A DNA stretch of 64,000 bases from Chryseobacterium sp. (GCF_019236175.1 NZ_JAFAJM010000002.1:22625-86624); one strand, 5' to 3'; positions 54,053-63,756 are shown, counted from the first letter of the stretch. Notes: generated by a model not told the origin, from the letters alone. Numbers and translations are program-made.

Positions 54053-56635
54053 ATGACAGAAGAATATTCGCATGAGGGTGAAAGCTTAAAGAAAGTTTCC
54101 GGTCTTTATAAAGACTGGTTTCTGGATTATGCTTCCTATGTAATTCTGGATAGAGCTATCCCTTCGGTATATGACGGTCTAAAACCCGTTCAACGAAGAA
54201 TCATGCACTCCATGAGAGAACTGGAGGACGGGCGTTACAATAAGGTCGCCAATATCGTGGGAAATACCATGAAATATCACCCGCATGGTGATGCTTCCAT
54301 TACAGATGCCATGGTACAGATCGGGCAGAAAGAATTGCTGATAGATACTCAGGGAAACTGGGGAAATATCTATACGGGAGATTCCGCTGCGGCAGCAAGA
54401 TATATTGAGGCAAGACTGACACCTTTCGCATTGGAAGTAGTCTTTAATCCTAAAACAACAGAATGGACAAAATCCTACGACGGAAGAAATAATGAACCGG
54501 TAGATCTTCCCGTAAAGTTTCCATTGCTGCTCGCTCAGGGAGTAGAAGGAATCGGGGTGGGACTTTCTACGAAAATACTCCCACATAACTTCAACGAGCT
54601 GATTAATGCATCCGTAGCCTATTTAAAAGGAAAGAAATTTGAACTGTTTCCGGACTTTTTAACAGCAGGTTATCTGGATGTTTCTGAATATAATGACGGA
54701 CACAGAGGCGGGAAAGTAAGAGCCAGAGCTAGAATTACCCAGACCGATAAACATTTGCTGGTGATTTCTGAGCTTCCGTATTCCAAAACCACCAGTGACC
54801 TGATTGATTCTATCCTGAAAGCTAACGAAAAAGGAAAAATCAAGATCAAAAAAATTGAAGATAATACTTCGGATAAAGTAGAGATCCTGATCCATATTCA
54901 CAATGATGTTTCGCCGGATAAAACAATTGACGCCCTGTATGCATTTACCGATTGTCAGGTTACCATTTCACCTAATGCCTGTGTCATCGTAGGAGATAAA
55001 CCTATGTTTATGAATGTTTCCGAAATTCTGAAAATGAATACGGATCATACTGTTTCACTGCTGAAAAAAGAACTTGAGATTGAACTTCATGAACTTCAGG
55101 AAAGCTGGCATTTCTCTTCACTGGAAAGAATTTTCATCGAAAACAGAATCTATCACGATATCGAAGAGGTGAAAACCTGGGAAGACGTATTAAAAACAAT
55201 AGATAAAGGATTAAAACCACATACCAAACATCTTTTAAGAGCTGTAACCGAAGAAGATATCTTAAAATTAACAGAAATCAGAATCAAGAGAATCTCAAGG
55301 TTCGATTTAGATAAATTTAAAGAAAACATCGCAGCCCTTGAAGGTAAAATAGAGCAGGTAAAATATAATCTGGCTAATCTTATTGCCTATGCCATTGATT
55401 ATTACTTAAATATTCAGAAAAAATACGGGAAAGACAAACAGAGAAAAACCGAACTTAGAATCTTCGATACTATTGATGCCACAAAAGTTGCGGTAGCGAA
55501 TGAGAAATTCTATGCCAATTTTGAAGAAGGTTTCATAGGAACATCACTGAAAAAAGATCAGTATATGTTCGACTGTTCAGATATAGATGATATCATTACT
55601 TTCAGAAAAGACGGAAGTATGAAAGTGGTGAAAGTAGAAGCCAAAACATTTATCGGAAAAGATATTCTTCACGTTGCAGTCTGGAAGAAAAACGATAAAA
55701 GAACGGTCTATAATATGATTTATCGCGAAGGCAGAGAAGGACCCTATTATATGAAACGTTTTTCGGTAACCGGGGTAACACGAAATACAGATTATCCGCT
55801 GGCTTCGGATAAAAAAGGTTCTGAAACCTTATATTTTTCAGCCAATCCAAACGGTGAAGCAGAAACGGTAACTGTGCTTTTAAAACCAAACCCTAGAATC
55901 AGAAAAAATAAAATGGATATCAATTTCTCCGAACTGGCCATTAAAGGACGTGATTCTAAAGGAAATCTGGTAACCAAATATGCTGTTAAAAAAGTAGATA
56001 TGAAGGAAGAAGGAGTATCTACGCTGGCTCCGAGGAAAATCTGGTTCGACGATACGATAAGAAGACTCAATGCTGATGCAAGAGGTACATTACTGGGGAA
56101 TTTTAAAGGAGATGATAAAATACTGACAATCAATACCAATGGTGAAGTAAAGCTTGTTTCCTTTGATCTGGGTAATCGTTTTGATGACGAATATCTGGTG
56201 CTGGAAAAATGGAAACCTGAACAACCCATCACCTGTATTTACTACGACGGAGACAAAGATATCTACTTTATCAAAAGGTTCTTACTGGAAAATACGGTCA
56301 ATTTACAGACTTTCATGCCATCTGAACATCCTAAATCATTTATTGAAAATGTAATTGTAGCGAACGATGCAACGGCTGAAATTATTTTTGCTAAAGATAA
56401 AGGAAAAGAACGTGATTCTGAAACCATAAATATTGATGAGTTCATTACTGTAAAAGGAATTAAGGCCATCGGAAATCAATTTACAAAATTTAAAGTAAAA
56501 GCCATTAATATTACAATTCCTGAACTTATAGAAGAAGAACCGGAGGTATATGAAGAACCGGAACACACAGGTGAAACCGATGAAGACGGAGGGATTATAG
56601 GTGATCTGTTCCAGAGTGATGAATCTGAAAATTAA
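54053..56635 (+). CDS. parC: DNA topoisomerase IV subunit A (ParC)
   Basis: An 860-residue type IIA topoisomerase A subunit. YASYVILDRAIPSVYDGLKPVQRRI (winged-helix region), HPHGDASITDAMV (quinolone-determining region) and R116-Y117 (AAARYIEARL, catalytic Tyr117) are present; the C-terminal part (from about 500) forms degenerate beta-pinwheel blades, and an acidic tail follows. The residue at the GyrA Ser83 position is Ala81 and the GyrA Asp87 position is Asp85. Works with ParE to unlink daughter chromosomes. Confidence 0.94.
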   Translation: MTEEYSHEGESLKKVSGLYKDWFLDYASYVILDRAIPSVYDGLKPVQRRIMHSMRELEDGRYNKVANIVGNTMKYHPHGDASITDAMVQIGQKELLIDTQGNWGNIYTGDSAAAARYIEARLTPFALEVVFNPKTTEWTKSYDGRNNEPVDLPVKFPLLLAQGVEGIGVGLSTKILPHNFNELINASVAYLKGKKFELFPDFLTAGYLDVSEYNDGHRGGKVRARARITQTDKHLLVISELPYSKTTSDLIDSILKANEKGKIKIKKIEDNTSDKVEILIHIHNDVSPDKTIDALYAFTDCQVTISPNACVIVGDKPMFMNVSEILKMNTDHTVSLLKKELEIELHELQESWHFSSLERIFIENRIYHDIEEVKTWEDVLKTIDKGLKPHTKHLLRAVTEEDILKLTEIRIKRISRFDLDKFKENIAALEGKIEQVKYNLANLIAYAIDYYLNIQKKYGKDKQRKTELRIFDTIDATKVAVANEKFYANFEEGFIGTSLKKDQYMFDCSDIDDIITFRKDGSMKVVKVEAKTFIGKDILHVAVWKKNDKRTVYNMIYREGREGPYYMKRFSVTGVTRNTDYPLASDKKGSETLYFSANPNGEAETVTVLLKPNPRIRKNKMDINFSELAIKGRDSKGNLVTKYAVKKVDMKEEGVSTLAPRKIWFDDTIRRLNADARGTLLGNFKGDDKILTINTNGEVKLVSFDLGNRFDDEYLVLEKWKPEQPITCIYYDGDKDIYFIKRFLLENTVNLQTFMPSEHPKSFIENVIVANDATAEIIFAKDKGKERDSETINIDEFITVKGIKAIGNQFTKFKVKAINITIPELIEEEPEVYEEPEHTGETDEDGGIIGDLFQSDESEN

Positions 56636-56640
56636 AAAAC

Positions 56641-57294
56641 ATGAATATTGTAATATTATGTATCGCAATAACAGCTATTATAAGCTTTGTCGCTTTTAAT
56701 AATCCTGCTATTACTGAAAAATATAAATTCAATGTAGGAGCGATTCTCCATAGAAAAGAATATATACGTCTGCTTTCATCAGGCTTTTTACATGCTGATA
56801 TTATGCACCTGGTATTTAATATGCTGACTTTGTATTTCTTTGCACCCATTGTTATGCAGGGGTTTGGAAATATAGGATTTATTATTGTCTATCTGGGCGC
56901 GATATTATTAGGGAATTTCCTTTCATTGTATATCTACCAAAAACAGCCATGGTATTCTGCTGTAGGAGCTAGTGGAGGAGTTTCAGGAATTCTTTTTGCC
57001 TCTATAGCGCTGATGCCGGATATCGGTATTTATATGTTCTTTATTCCGATCGCCATTCCCGGTTATATTTTTGGGCTGGTATATTTCGGATATTCAGTAT
57101 ATATGATGCTTAACCCCAGACCGCATGATAATATTGGCCATGCAGCTCATTTAGGAGGTGCATTTCTGGGGCTGGTTTATGCTGTGGTCAATGCACCGGA
57201 AAGTGCTATGCATAACGGCCTTTATATAGGTATTATGTCACTTCCTTTAATTTATTTAGCTTATGAAATATTTGTAAGGAAACGAATAGGATAA
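56641..57294 (+). CDS. Rhomboid-family intramembrane serine protease
   Basis: A 217-residue polytopic protein with about six membrane helices. Catalytic Ser111 lies in GASGG, the His in GHAAHLGG (H170), with a supporting H-x3-N in MHLVFNM (H56, N60). The stop of parC is 5 bp upstream, so it is in the topoisomerase operon. It cleaves membrane proteins within the bilayer; the substrate is unknown. Confidence 0.93.
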   Translation: MNIVILCIAITAIISFVAFNNPAITEKYKFNVGAILHRKEYIRLLSSGFLHADIMHLVFNMLTLYFFAPIVMQGFGNIGFIIVYLGAILLGNFLSLYIYQKQPWYSAVGASGGVSGILFASIALMPDIGIYMFFIPIAIPGYIFGLVYFGYSVYMMLNPRPHDNIGHAAHLGGAFLGLVYAVVNAPESAMHNGLYIGIMSLPLIYLAYEIFVRKRIG

Positions 57295-57325
57295 AAGACT
57301 ATTTTTACTTAAAATATCAAAACCA

Positions 57326-58429
57326 ATGAACACATCAGAGTTAAACAGTTTCATCGTGATACTTATCTATGGTTCATTGGTTTTGCTTTCTCTATTAAAG
57401 CTGGCCAATCCTTTGAAAGTGAACCGGAAGGCCAACCTTTGGTTTGGAATTTTCCTTTTTCTGTGGTCTACTTTCTGGCTGGATGAGATCTTGTTTTTAG
57501 TGACAGGTGGCAAAGTAGAGTTTCAATCTCTGTTTCTGGTCCGGTTTATACAATTCTTTACGCCCGTTTTCTTTTATTTCAGCGTATTATTGTATACCAA
57601 TCCCTCTTTTAAATTTACCATTACAGATCTCAAATTCCTGCTGTTTCCTATTGCCTTTCTGATTTGTCTTGTAGGTATTTCACTAGGGTATTCTTCCCCT
57701 TTTGAATATCTGAATATTATGCTCATTTTAGCTCAGGCATTGCTGTATACGGGGGTCTCTTATATTACCATTAGACAGCATCAAAGAAAAATCCAACAGT
57801 TTTCTTCCAATACGGAGGAGATTGATCTGAACTGGCTGGAGTATATCATTGTCGTTCTTTTTATTGTCAATATTATTTACATTATTTATAATCTTTTTTA
57901 TGACCCGAAATCATTAAATTTTTTCATCAATTCGGTCTTTCTGCTGGTTATTTATTGGGTAGCTTACTATTCTCTGAAGCAGAAGGAGATTTATCCCATA
58001 GAAGAAAAGCAGCGTCAGGAATTAATTTCTATTGATGAGGAAGTTCATGAAGAAAAAATTAAAAGAAAGCTTATTTCAGATGAAGAATTATTGAAAATTA
58101 AAATGGAACTTGAGGAGATTATGAACAGTCAGCAACCTTATCTGGATAGCGAACTGAATCTGATTAAAATGGCCGAGATCTTATCAGTGTCCACCCATCA
58201 TTTGTCTTACGTAATCAATACAGGATTTGAGAAAAACTTTTTTCAATATGTCAACGAATACAGAATTGAATATGCCAAAATATTATTAAAAGATCCGGAA
58301 AGTAAATTTTCCATTTTAGGAATAGCTTATGAATCGGGATTCAATTCCAAGACTTCCTTTAATACCACCTTCAAAAAAATGACCGGACAGACCCCTTCTG
58401 AATATAGAAAAATAAGTCCGGATTTATAG
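57326..58429 (+). CDS. Membrane-anchored AraC-family regulator
   Basis: A 367-residue protein. Seven N-terminal hydrophobic helices (residues 1-215) precede a coiled region and a C-terminal AraC helix-turn-helix pair (about 270-365, FSILGIAYESGFNSKTSFNTTFKKMTGQTPSEYRK). This layout is common in Bacteroidota and suggests sensing of a membrane or external signal. Downstream SDR and epimerase genes on the same strand are plausible targets, with a palindrome overlapping their promoter. Confidence 0.92.
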   Translation: MNTSELNSFIVILIYGSLVLLSLLKLANPLKVNRKANLWFGIFLFLWSTFWLDEILFLVTGGKVEFQSLFLVRFIQFFTPVFFYFSVLLYTNPSFKFTITDLKFLLFPIAFLICLVGISLGYSSPFEYLNIMLILAQALLYTGVSYITIRQHQRKIQQFSSNTEEIDLNWLEYIIVVLFIVNIIYIIYNLFYDPKSLNFFINSVFLLVIYWVAYYSLKQKEIYPIEEKQRQELISIDEEVHEEKIKRKLISDEELLKIKMELEEIMNSQQPYLDSELNLIKMAEILSVSTHHLSYVINTGFEKNFFQYVNEYRIEYAKILLKDPESKFSILGIAYESGFNSKTSFNTTFKKMTGQTPSEYRKISPDL

Positions 58430-58534
58430 ATGTTAACCTTTTTTTTGTTTAGTTGATTGATTTTCATGCTTTTGCTGCTTTTTGGTTTCCACCTTAAAAT
58501 GGGTTCACTCAGATCATTCGGAACATTAAAACCT

Positions 58535-58553
58535 ACTATCACCGATAGTTTTG
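58535..58553 (+). promoter_or_regulatory. Palindrome overlapping -7 box of SDR-epimerase unit
   Basis: ACTATC-ACC-GATAGT (58535-58549), perfect 6-bp arms, overlaps TAGTTTTG (58546-58553), a TAnnTTTG match 20 nt before ATG 58574. A regulator bound there would block the promoter. Confidence 0.55.
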
Positions 58554-58573
58554 TACACATAAATTTTATGTGT

Positions 58574-59359
58574 ATGAAAACCGAAGAATTGTATGCGGTA
58601 ATTACAGGAGCCAGTCAGGGTTTAGGAAAATCATTCGCCGAACAATTGGCAAAAAGAAAAATTAATCTCATTCTGGTAAGTCTTCCCAATCAGAATCTGA
58701 AAGAATTTGCCCGTGAACTTGAAAACAGATATACGGTAAAAACCTGTTATTATGAAGTTGACCTCTCAGTCAATGAAAATGTAATGAAGCTTACGGAATG
58801 GCTTAATACCTCGTTTGAAATATATATTCTGATCAATAATGCCGGAATTGGAGGAACGAAGAAATTTACAGAAGCTTCTCCGGATTATATCAATACTATT
58901 CTTCAGGTCAACGTAGCAGCGACTTCACTGATTACGCACCAGCTTTTGCCTAATCTTTTAAGGCAATCCGGAGCCTATATTTTAAATGTCTCCAGTATGG
59001 CCGCTTTTTCTCCGATAGGCTTTAAAACAGTGTATCCGGCTTCTAAAACCTTCATTCATTCATTTTCCAGAGGCCTGTATGAAGAATTAAAAGAGACCAG
59101 TGTTTTTGTAAGCGTGGTCAATCCGGGAGCGATGAAAACTAATCCAGAAGTCTGTAAAAGAATTGAAAAACAGGGGCTTTTGGGAAGGCTTACACTTTTA
59201 AATCCTGATAAAGTGGCATCCCGATGTATTGAGAGACTATTTAAAAAAGATTCCGTAATTATGGTGAATCCTGTAAGCTGGCTGATAATGAAGGTTTTAC
59301 CTATTTGGATAAAACTGCCACTGATGACTAAGGCCATTAAAAGAGAAATTGAAGTATGA
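58574..59359 (+). CDS. SDR-family oxidoreductase
   Basis: A 261-residue short-chain dehydrogenase: TGASQGLG (11-18), NNAGIGG (89-95), NVSSMA and Y154-x3-K158 (YPASK). The C-terminal part resembles the DltE/YqjQ-like SDR group acting on fatty or steroid-like substrates and peripherally on membranes. An ATG at 58457 would add 39 residues but precedes the promoter box, so ATG 58574 is chosen. Its stop overlaps the next start by 4 bp. Confidence 0.92.
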   Translation: MKTEELYAVITGASQGLGKSFAEQLAKRKINLILVSLPNQNLKEFARELENRYTVKTCYYEVDLSVNENVMKLTEWLNTSFEIYILINNAGIGGTKKFTEASPDYINTILQVNVAATSLITHQLLPNLLRQSGAYILNVSSMAAFSPIGFKTVYPASKTFIHSFSRGLYEELKETSVFVSVVNPGAMKTNPEVCKRIEKQGLLGRLTLLNPDKVASRCIERLFKKDSVIMVNPVSWLIMKVLPIWIKLPLMTKAIKREIEV

Positions 59360-60321
59360 AAAAAATTTTTGTCACCGGAGCAACAGGGCTTCTGGGAACC
59401 CATGTTGTTATTAAATTACTAAATGATGATTATTCTGTTATTGCTTTGGTGCGTAAGAAAAGCAAGTATTTGGGTGAAGAGAACGAAAACCTCGAACTGA
59501 TTGAAGGTGATCTGTCTGCTGATATTTCATCTTTTCTGAAAGGAGTGCACAGTTTCATTCATATTGCTGCTGAAACGGGTCAGAATCTGTTGAATTATGA
59601 GGATTATAAAACCATAAACTATGATCGTGTTGTAAGTCTTTTCAATCAGGCAGAAACCTGTGGAGTAAAGAAATTTCTGTTTATAAGCTCTGCCAATACA
59701 TTAGGCTATGGAAGCCTGGACAATCCCGGAGACGAAAAGAATATTCAACGTTATCCCTTTACAAAATCTTTATATGCTCAGAGTAAATTGCAGGCAGAAG
59801 ACTATCTTCTGAAGCATTGTCAAAAGACTGAGGTTGTTATTCTGAATCCTGCTTTTATGATAGGCGCTTATGACAGCAAGCCAAGTTCAGGGAAAATTAT
59901 TTTCATGGTCTGGAAAAAGAAACTGGTCTGGTATCCGAAAGGCGGGAAAAATTTTGTACACGTGAAAGACGTAGCCAATGGAGTCGTACAGGCGATTGAA
60001 AAAGGAAAAAATGGTGAAAAATATCTTCTGGCAAATGAAAACCTGAGCTACAGAGAATTTTTTCGAAAAATAAATGAAACGACCTGCCAAAAGCCAATTA
60101 TGATTCCGATTCCGGATATGATACTGAGTATTTTAGGATGGATTGGAGACAGGGCAAGAAAACTCCATATAAAAACGAATCTGAGTTCTGTTAATATGAA
60201 AGCCCTTCAGATTCATAATTATTATTCCAATCGGAAGTCGGTGTGCCGGTTAGGCATACAATATCAATCCATAGATCAGGCATTGAAAGATGCTGTTTCT
60301 TTTTTTGAAGACCAAAAATAA
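59356..60321 (+). CDS. NAD-dependent epimerase/dehydratase
   Basis: A 321-residue extended SDR: VTGATGLLGTH (6-16) for NAD(P) binding, a Ser/Tyr/Lys site in FLFISSANTLGYG and YAQSKLQAEDY, and a variable C-terminal substrate domain. It resembles dihydroflavonol-4-reductase-like proteins. The ATGA overlap with the upstream SDR shows translational coupling, so the two enzymes probably act in one pathway. Substrate unknown. Confidence 0.92.
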   Translation: MKKIFVTGATGLLGTHVVIKLLNDDYSVIALVRKKSKYLGEENENLELIEGDLSADISSFLKGVHSFIHIAAETGQNLLNYEDYKTINYDRVVSLFNQAETCGVKKFLFISSANTLGYGSLDNPGDEKNIQRYPFTKSLYAQSKLQAEDYLLKHCQKTEVVILNPAFMIGAYDSKPSSGKIIFMVWKKKLVWYPKGGKNFVHVKDVANGVVQAIEKGKNGEKYLLANENLSYREFFRKINETTCQKPIMIPIPDMILSILGWIGDRARKLHIKTNLSSVNMKALQIHNYYSNRKSVCRLGIQYQSIDQALKDAVSFFEDQK

Positions 60322-60341
60322 GTGAACTTCTGATCAATAAG

Positions 60342-60374
60342 ACAGGAACAGGCTTTAATCTGTTCCTGTTTTTA
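60342..60374. terminator. Terminator between convergent epimerase and DUF4180 genes
   Basis: ACAGGAACAG (60342-60351) pairs perfectly with CTGTTCCTGT (60360-60369), followed by TTTT. Confidence 0.88.
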
Positions 60375-60378
60375 TCGA

Positions 60379-60738
60379 TTATTTAGAAAAATTTTCCAGC
60401 GCTTCCTCAAGAATCTCCACAAAGTTGATCTGCTTTGTTTTGTTACTTTCAAAAATGAAATCCTTCATGCTCTTACTTTCATATTTGCTGAAATCTCCTA
60501 CAATAGCCAGAGCAATGCGATAATTTGAGAATTTTTGAAGAATTTCACCGGCTATCTTTGTTTTCAGATCAAAAAAATCAGGAGTGATATTCTGCTCGTA
60601 CACTACGATTTTATCAAAGCCCTGATAATAAATATCTCCCATTAAGTCCAGTCCGTCCTGAGCATTCCGGATGATAATATCATCTGAGATGATTTCTGCA
60701 ATTTTGGTATTGTTGATGGTATGTGATTTGATTAACAT
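60379..60738 (-). CDS. DUF4180 domain protein
   Basis: A 119-residue cytosolic protein matching DUF4180: IIRNAQDGLDLMGDIYYQGFDKIVVYEQNITPDFFDLKTKIAGEILQKFSNYRIALAIVGDF covers the conserved core (quoted in pieces of one block, residues 21-83). DUF4180 proteins are often next to transcriptional regulators and toxin-like genes, but the function is unknown. Single gene, 65 bp downstream of which prmC begins on the same strand is reversed in order: prmC ends at 60804. Confidence 0.82.
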   Translation of the reverse strand: MLIKSHTINNTKIAEIISDDIIIRNAQDGLDLMGDIYYQGFDKIVVYEQNITPDFFDLKTKIAGEILQKFSNYRIALAIVGDFSKYESKSMKDFIFESNKTKQINFVEILEEALENFSK

Positions 60739-60803
60739 GGTTTTCGTTTATTTACGTAACAAAGATACTCAAACTATAAAGGGAGGAAAAGAGAACAGTT
60801 CAC

Positions 60804-61652
60804 TTATTTTATTCCGAAAATAAACCTGTCATTTTCAGATAAATCTTTCAATAGCTGAGAATCAGAAAAAAAATGATAGAGCGCCAATGTTTCAGGACCT
60901 AATTTTTGATTAATTTCCAAAAACAAGAATCCATTATCATTCAGGTGCTTTTTCGAATCTTCTGCAATTTTTCGGTAAAAAATAAGGGCGTCTGAAGTGG
61001 GAGAGAAGAGCGCCATTTTAGGTTCAAATTCCTTCACGGAATCAGCAATTTCAGTTTCCTCTTCAATGCCTATATAAGGCGGATTTGAGATGATAATGTC
61101 GTAGGTTTCTGTGATTTCAAAATTCAGATAATCGGCATGTATCAGATTGATGTCCAGTTTGTGGAAATCTGCATTTTGCCGGGCAGTTTTTAGAGCTTTT
61201 TCAGAATAATCTATAGAAGAAACTTCAGCTTCAGGAAAATGTTTTTTCAGCACCAAAGGAATCACTCCGCTTCCGGTTCCGATATCCAGTATCTTTAGAG
61301 GCTGAGTTTTTTCCGTTAATTGTTTAATCTCTCTGATCGCTATTTCCAGTAACTCTTCCGTTTCCGGACGGGGAATAAGAACATTTTCATCCACAAAGAA
61401 TGTCATTCCGTAAAACTCAGTTTCCCCTAAAATCTGCTGATAAGGCTTTCCGGTTGTAAGCTCCGAAACAAGGCTGTAAAGTTTTTGTTCATCATCGATT
61501 AAAAGTTTCTGATCAGCAAGTCTCCTCTGCTGAAAATGATCGAAACCTGTAATTTTATGAATAAAGATGGAAGACAAAAAAGCACTTTCCGGCTCAGTGT
61601 AAAGGCCGGAAAGTGTTTCTTTAAAATATTTTTTAAATGCTGAGATGGTCAT
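60804..61652 (-). CDS. prmC: Release factor glutamine methyltransferase PrmC
   Basis: A 282-residue SAM methyltransferase: N-terminal helical release-factor-binding domain, SAM motif LDIGTGSGVIPLVLKK and the catalytic NPPYI that places the Gln of the GGQ loop. It methylates peptide chain release factors. Its start lies directly against the yaaA stop with no gap. Last gene of a compact operon with sua5-type, CPBP and yaaA genes. Confidence 0.96.
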   Translation of the reverse strand: MTISAFKKYFKETLSGLYTEPESAFLSSIFIHKITGFDHFQQRRLADQKLLIDDEQKLYSLVSELTTGKPYQQILGETEFYGMTFFVDENVLIPRPETEELLEIAIREIKQLTEKTQPLKILDIGTGSGVIPLVLKKHFPEAEVSSIDYSEKALKTARQNADFHKLDINLIHADYLNFEITETYDIIISNPPYIGIEEETEIADSVKEFEPKMALFSPTSDALIFYRKIAEDSKKHLNDNGFLFLEINQKLGPETLALYHFFSDSQLLKDLSENDRFIFGIK

Positions 61653-62411
61653 TTATCTTGTAAAAACGAGTTTTGTATCTGTAGATTTTTCTTCATCGAT
61701 TCTGTATCCCTCGTAATTGAAGGCTTTAACATCTTCCAGTGTTTTCGCATTGGTTTCCGCACAAAACCTTACGACAAGTCCTCTTGCATGCTTGGTATAC
61801 ACAACAATAGTTTTTAGTTTACCATCTCTCAGCTCATAGAAATCAAAATCAATAACCTTATGGTTAAGTTTTTTTCGGTCGATTACTTTTCCATACTCAT
61901 TGCTGGCAAGATGAAGCAGGATTTCTCCTTTTTTCATTTCGGTATTCAGCAGTTCGGTAATTTTTTCTCTCCAGAATTCATACAGGTTTTTGTACTGATC
62001 AAACTCAAAAGGGCGGCCCATTTCAAGTCTGTAAAGCATTACTTTGTCAGACGGTTTTAAAAGGCCATACAGCCCTGAAAGCATTCTGTAATTTTTCTGA
62101 AGATAATCTACCGCTTCTTTGTCCAGGGTCTTAGCATCCAGTCCCCGGTATACTTCTCCTGTAAATGCAAACATCGCAGGAGCAGACTCTTTTGCCGTAG
62201 GTCTGGACTTCCATTTTTGATTTCTTTCCCAGTTTTCATCAGCCAGCTTGGGTGATATTTCCATTAATTCGGAAAGATATTTAGGAGACTTTTCCTTCAA
62301 ATAAGTTTGTATAAATGCTGCCTCTTCAATGAATTTTGGTGTTGTAGATTTCAACAGGTCCGTTGAATTTTCCACATTCATTAATTTAGCAGGTGAGGTT
62401 ACAATTTTCAT
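61653..62411 (-). CDS. yaaA: Peroxide stress protein YaaA
   Basis: A 252-residue YaaA (DUF328) protein: MKIVTSPAKLMN, FTGEVYRGLDAKTL, LSGLYGLLKPSD and YTKHARGLVVRFC are family blocks. YaaA limits free iron and DNA damage during peroxide stress and binds DNA. The longer start at 62444 would run into the upstream gene; ATG 62411 gives the usual MKIV start and leaves a 4-bp gap after the CPBP gene. Confidence 0.95.
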   Translation of the reverse strand: MKIVTSPAKLMNVENSTDLLKSTTPKFIEEAAFIQTYLKEKSPKYLSELMEISPKLADENWERNQKWKSRPTAKESAPAMFAFTGEVYRGLDAKTLDKEAVDYLQKNYRMLSGLYGLLKPSDKVMLYRLEMGRPFEFDQYKNLYEFWREKITELLNTEMKKGEILLHLASNEYGKVIDRKKLNHKVIDFDFYELRDGKLKTIVVYTKHARGLVVRFCAETNAKTLEDVKAFNYEGYRIDEEKSTDTKLVFTR

Positions 62412-62415
62412 AATG

Positions 62416-63126
62416 TTAAAATACAGATAAGTGTTTAAAATCAATAGAATTCATAATCATCAGAGAGATAAAATCAATCATAAAATGGCAGATAATCAGA
62501 ATTTTAATGTTTGAATATTTTTTATAAAACAAGGCAAAAATAAATCCAATAAACGAGGTGGCTACAACCTGGCCTATAGTTCCGTAGGTGCTGTGAAGAA
62601 TTCCAAATAAAAGAGACGAGACGATTACTCCGGCCATCGGACTATTGTATATTTTCTCTATCCTTGGCTGGATATAGCCCCTCATCAGCAACTCTTCCAT
62701 GACGCCTGCGGTAAAGCATGTAAAAATAATTAAAAAATAATCATTTTTAAACAAAATTGAAAACTGAAGGAGTTTATCACTGGTGCTTTCAAGGGTTGTC
62801 AGATGAATCAGTAAATTGAGGAAGGCATTGCCTAAAATACAAATCAGATATAAGCTGATGACAGCTTTAGCATAGAACAGGGCATTATATTTTTTCTCTT
62901 CTTTGAGTAAAAAAGGCCCTTTTTCTACCACAAAATTGTAGATAAATATAATAAGCAAAATCATCCATAACACCATTCTGCTGATATAAAAACCAAGAGT
63001 CGTATTACTTTTGATTCCCGTAAAAAAACTGATAATAGGAAAAGCATACAACATCAATAAGGCCAAAAGCACAAACGTGAGCAGGATCCCTATAGAATAT
63101 TTTCCGTTAAGACTAAAATTTTTCAA
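62416..63126 (-). CDS. CPBP-family intramembrane metalloprotease
   Basis: A 236-residue polytopic protein with about six to seven helices. CPBP/Abi motifs: EELLMRGYIQPRI (EE-x3-R), FGILHSTYG (F-x3-H) and the last-helix His in CHFMIDF. Relatives include Rce1-like prenyl proteases and bacteriocin self-immunity proteins. It is the second gene of the operon between the sua5-type and yaaA genes. Substrate unknown; a role in immunity is possible but unsupported here. Confidence 0.92.
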   Translation of the reverse strand: MKNFSLNGKYSIGILLTFVLLALLMLYAFPIISFFTGIKSNTTLGFYISRMVLWMILLIIFIYNFVVEKGPFLLKEEKKYNALFYAKAVISLYLICILGNAFLNLLIHLTTLESTSDKLLQFSILFKNDYFLIIFTCFTAGVMEELLMRGYIQPRIEKIYNSPMAGVIVSSLLFGILHSTYGTIGQVVATSFIGFIFALFYKKYSNIKILIICHFMIDFISLMIMNSIDFKHLSVF

Positions 63127-63140
63127 CCGTATATCCAGAA

Positions 63141-63752
63141 TTAAACCGTTCCTTTTCCCTGACGAATGATTTCCGGCTCTCCTGAAGTAAGATCTACAAT
63201 GGTAGAGGCAACATTATCACCATATCCGGAATCAATCACAATATCCACAAGGTGATCATATTTCTCAGCAATCAGTTCAGGGTCTGTAGAATATTCGATA
63301 ATTTCATCGTCATCGCGAATAGACGTTGAAGCAATAGGATGCCCCAATTTTTCAACAATAAGCTGTGGAATCGGATGATCAGGAACACGGATCCCGATTG
63401 TTTTGTGTCCTTTGTAAGCTAAAGGCAGGCTTTTGTTCGCTTCAAGAATAAAAGTGAACGGCCCCGGTAAATGACTTTTCAAAAACCTGAAAACTGAAGT
63501 TTCAATAGGTCTGGTAAAGTCTGAAAGATGGCTGAGATCATTACAAATAATAGAGAATTTTGCCTTTTCAAGCTTTATTTTTTTCAACTGAGCCAGTTTT
63601 TCCATGGCTTTTATATCAAAAATATTACAGCCTAATGCATAAATGGTATCAGAAGGATAGATGATCAGTCCGCCGTTGTTTAATGTTTTAATAACCTCAT
63701 TTACAAGATTTTCTTGTGGGTTATCCGGATAAATTTTCAATATTTTTGCCAT
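63141..63752 (-). CDS. L-threonylcarbamoyladenylate synthase (TsaC/Sua5/YciO family)
   Basis: A 203-residue protein of the YrdC fold: GGLIIYPSDTIYALGCNIFD, KIKLEKAKFSIICNDLSHLS, LPGPFTFILEANKSLP, GIRVPDHP and the C-terminal STIVDLTSGEPEIIRQGKG. Makes threonylcarbamoyl-AMP for tRNA t6A; a YciO-type variant cannot be excluded. A -7 box at 63757-63764 lies between ATG 63752 and an upstream ATG 63767, so the shorter start is right and the leader is nearly absent. First gene of the operon. Confidence 0.92.
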   Translation of the reverse strand: MAKILKIYPDNPQENLVNEVIKTLNNGGLIIYPSDTIYALGCNIFDIKAMEKLAQLKKIKLEKAKFSIICNDLSHLSDFTRPIETSVFRFLKSHLPGPFTFILEANKSLPLAYKGHKTIGIRVPDHPIPQLIVEKLGHPIASTSIRDDDEIIEYSTDPELIAEKYDHLVDIVIDSGYGDNVASTIVDLTSGEPEIIRQGKGTV

Positions 63753-63756
63753 AAAA

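Noticed and set aside
54179..54586. 135-codon ORF antisense to parC
   Set aside because: Fully inside conserved parC sequence; no promoter or domain; the Cys/Phe/Ser-rich composition is typical of a shadow frame.
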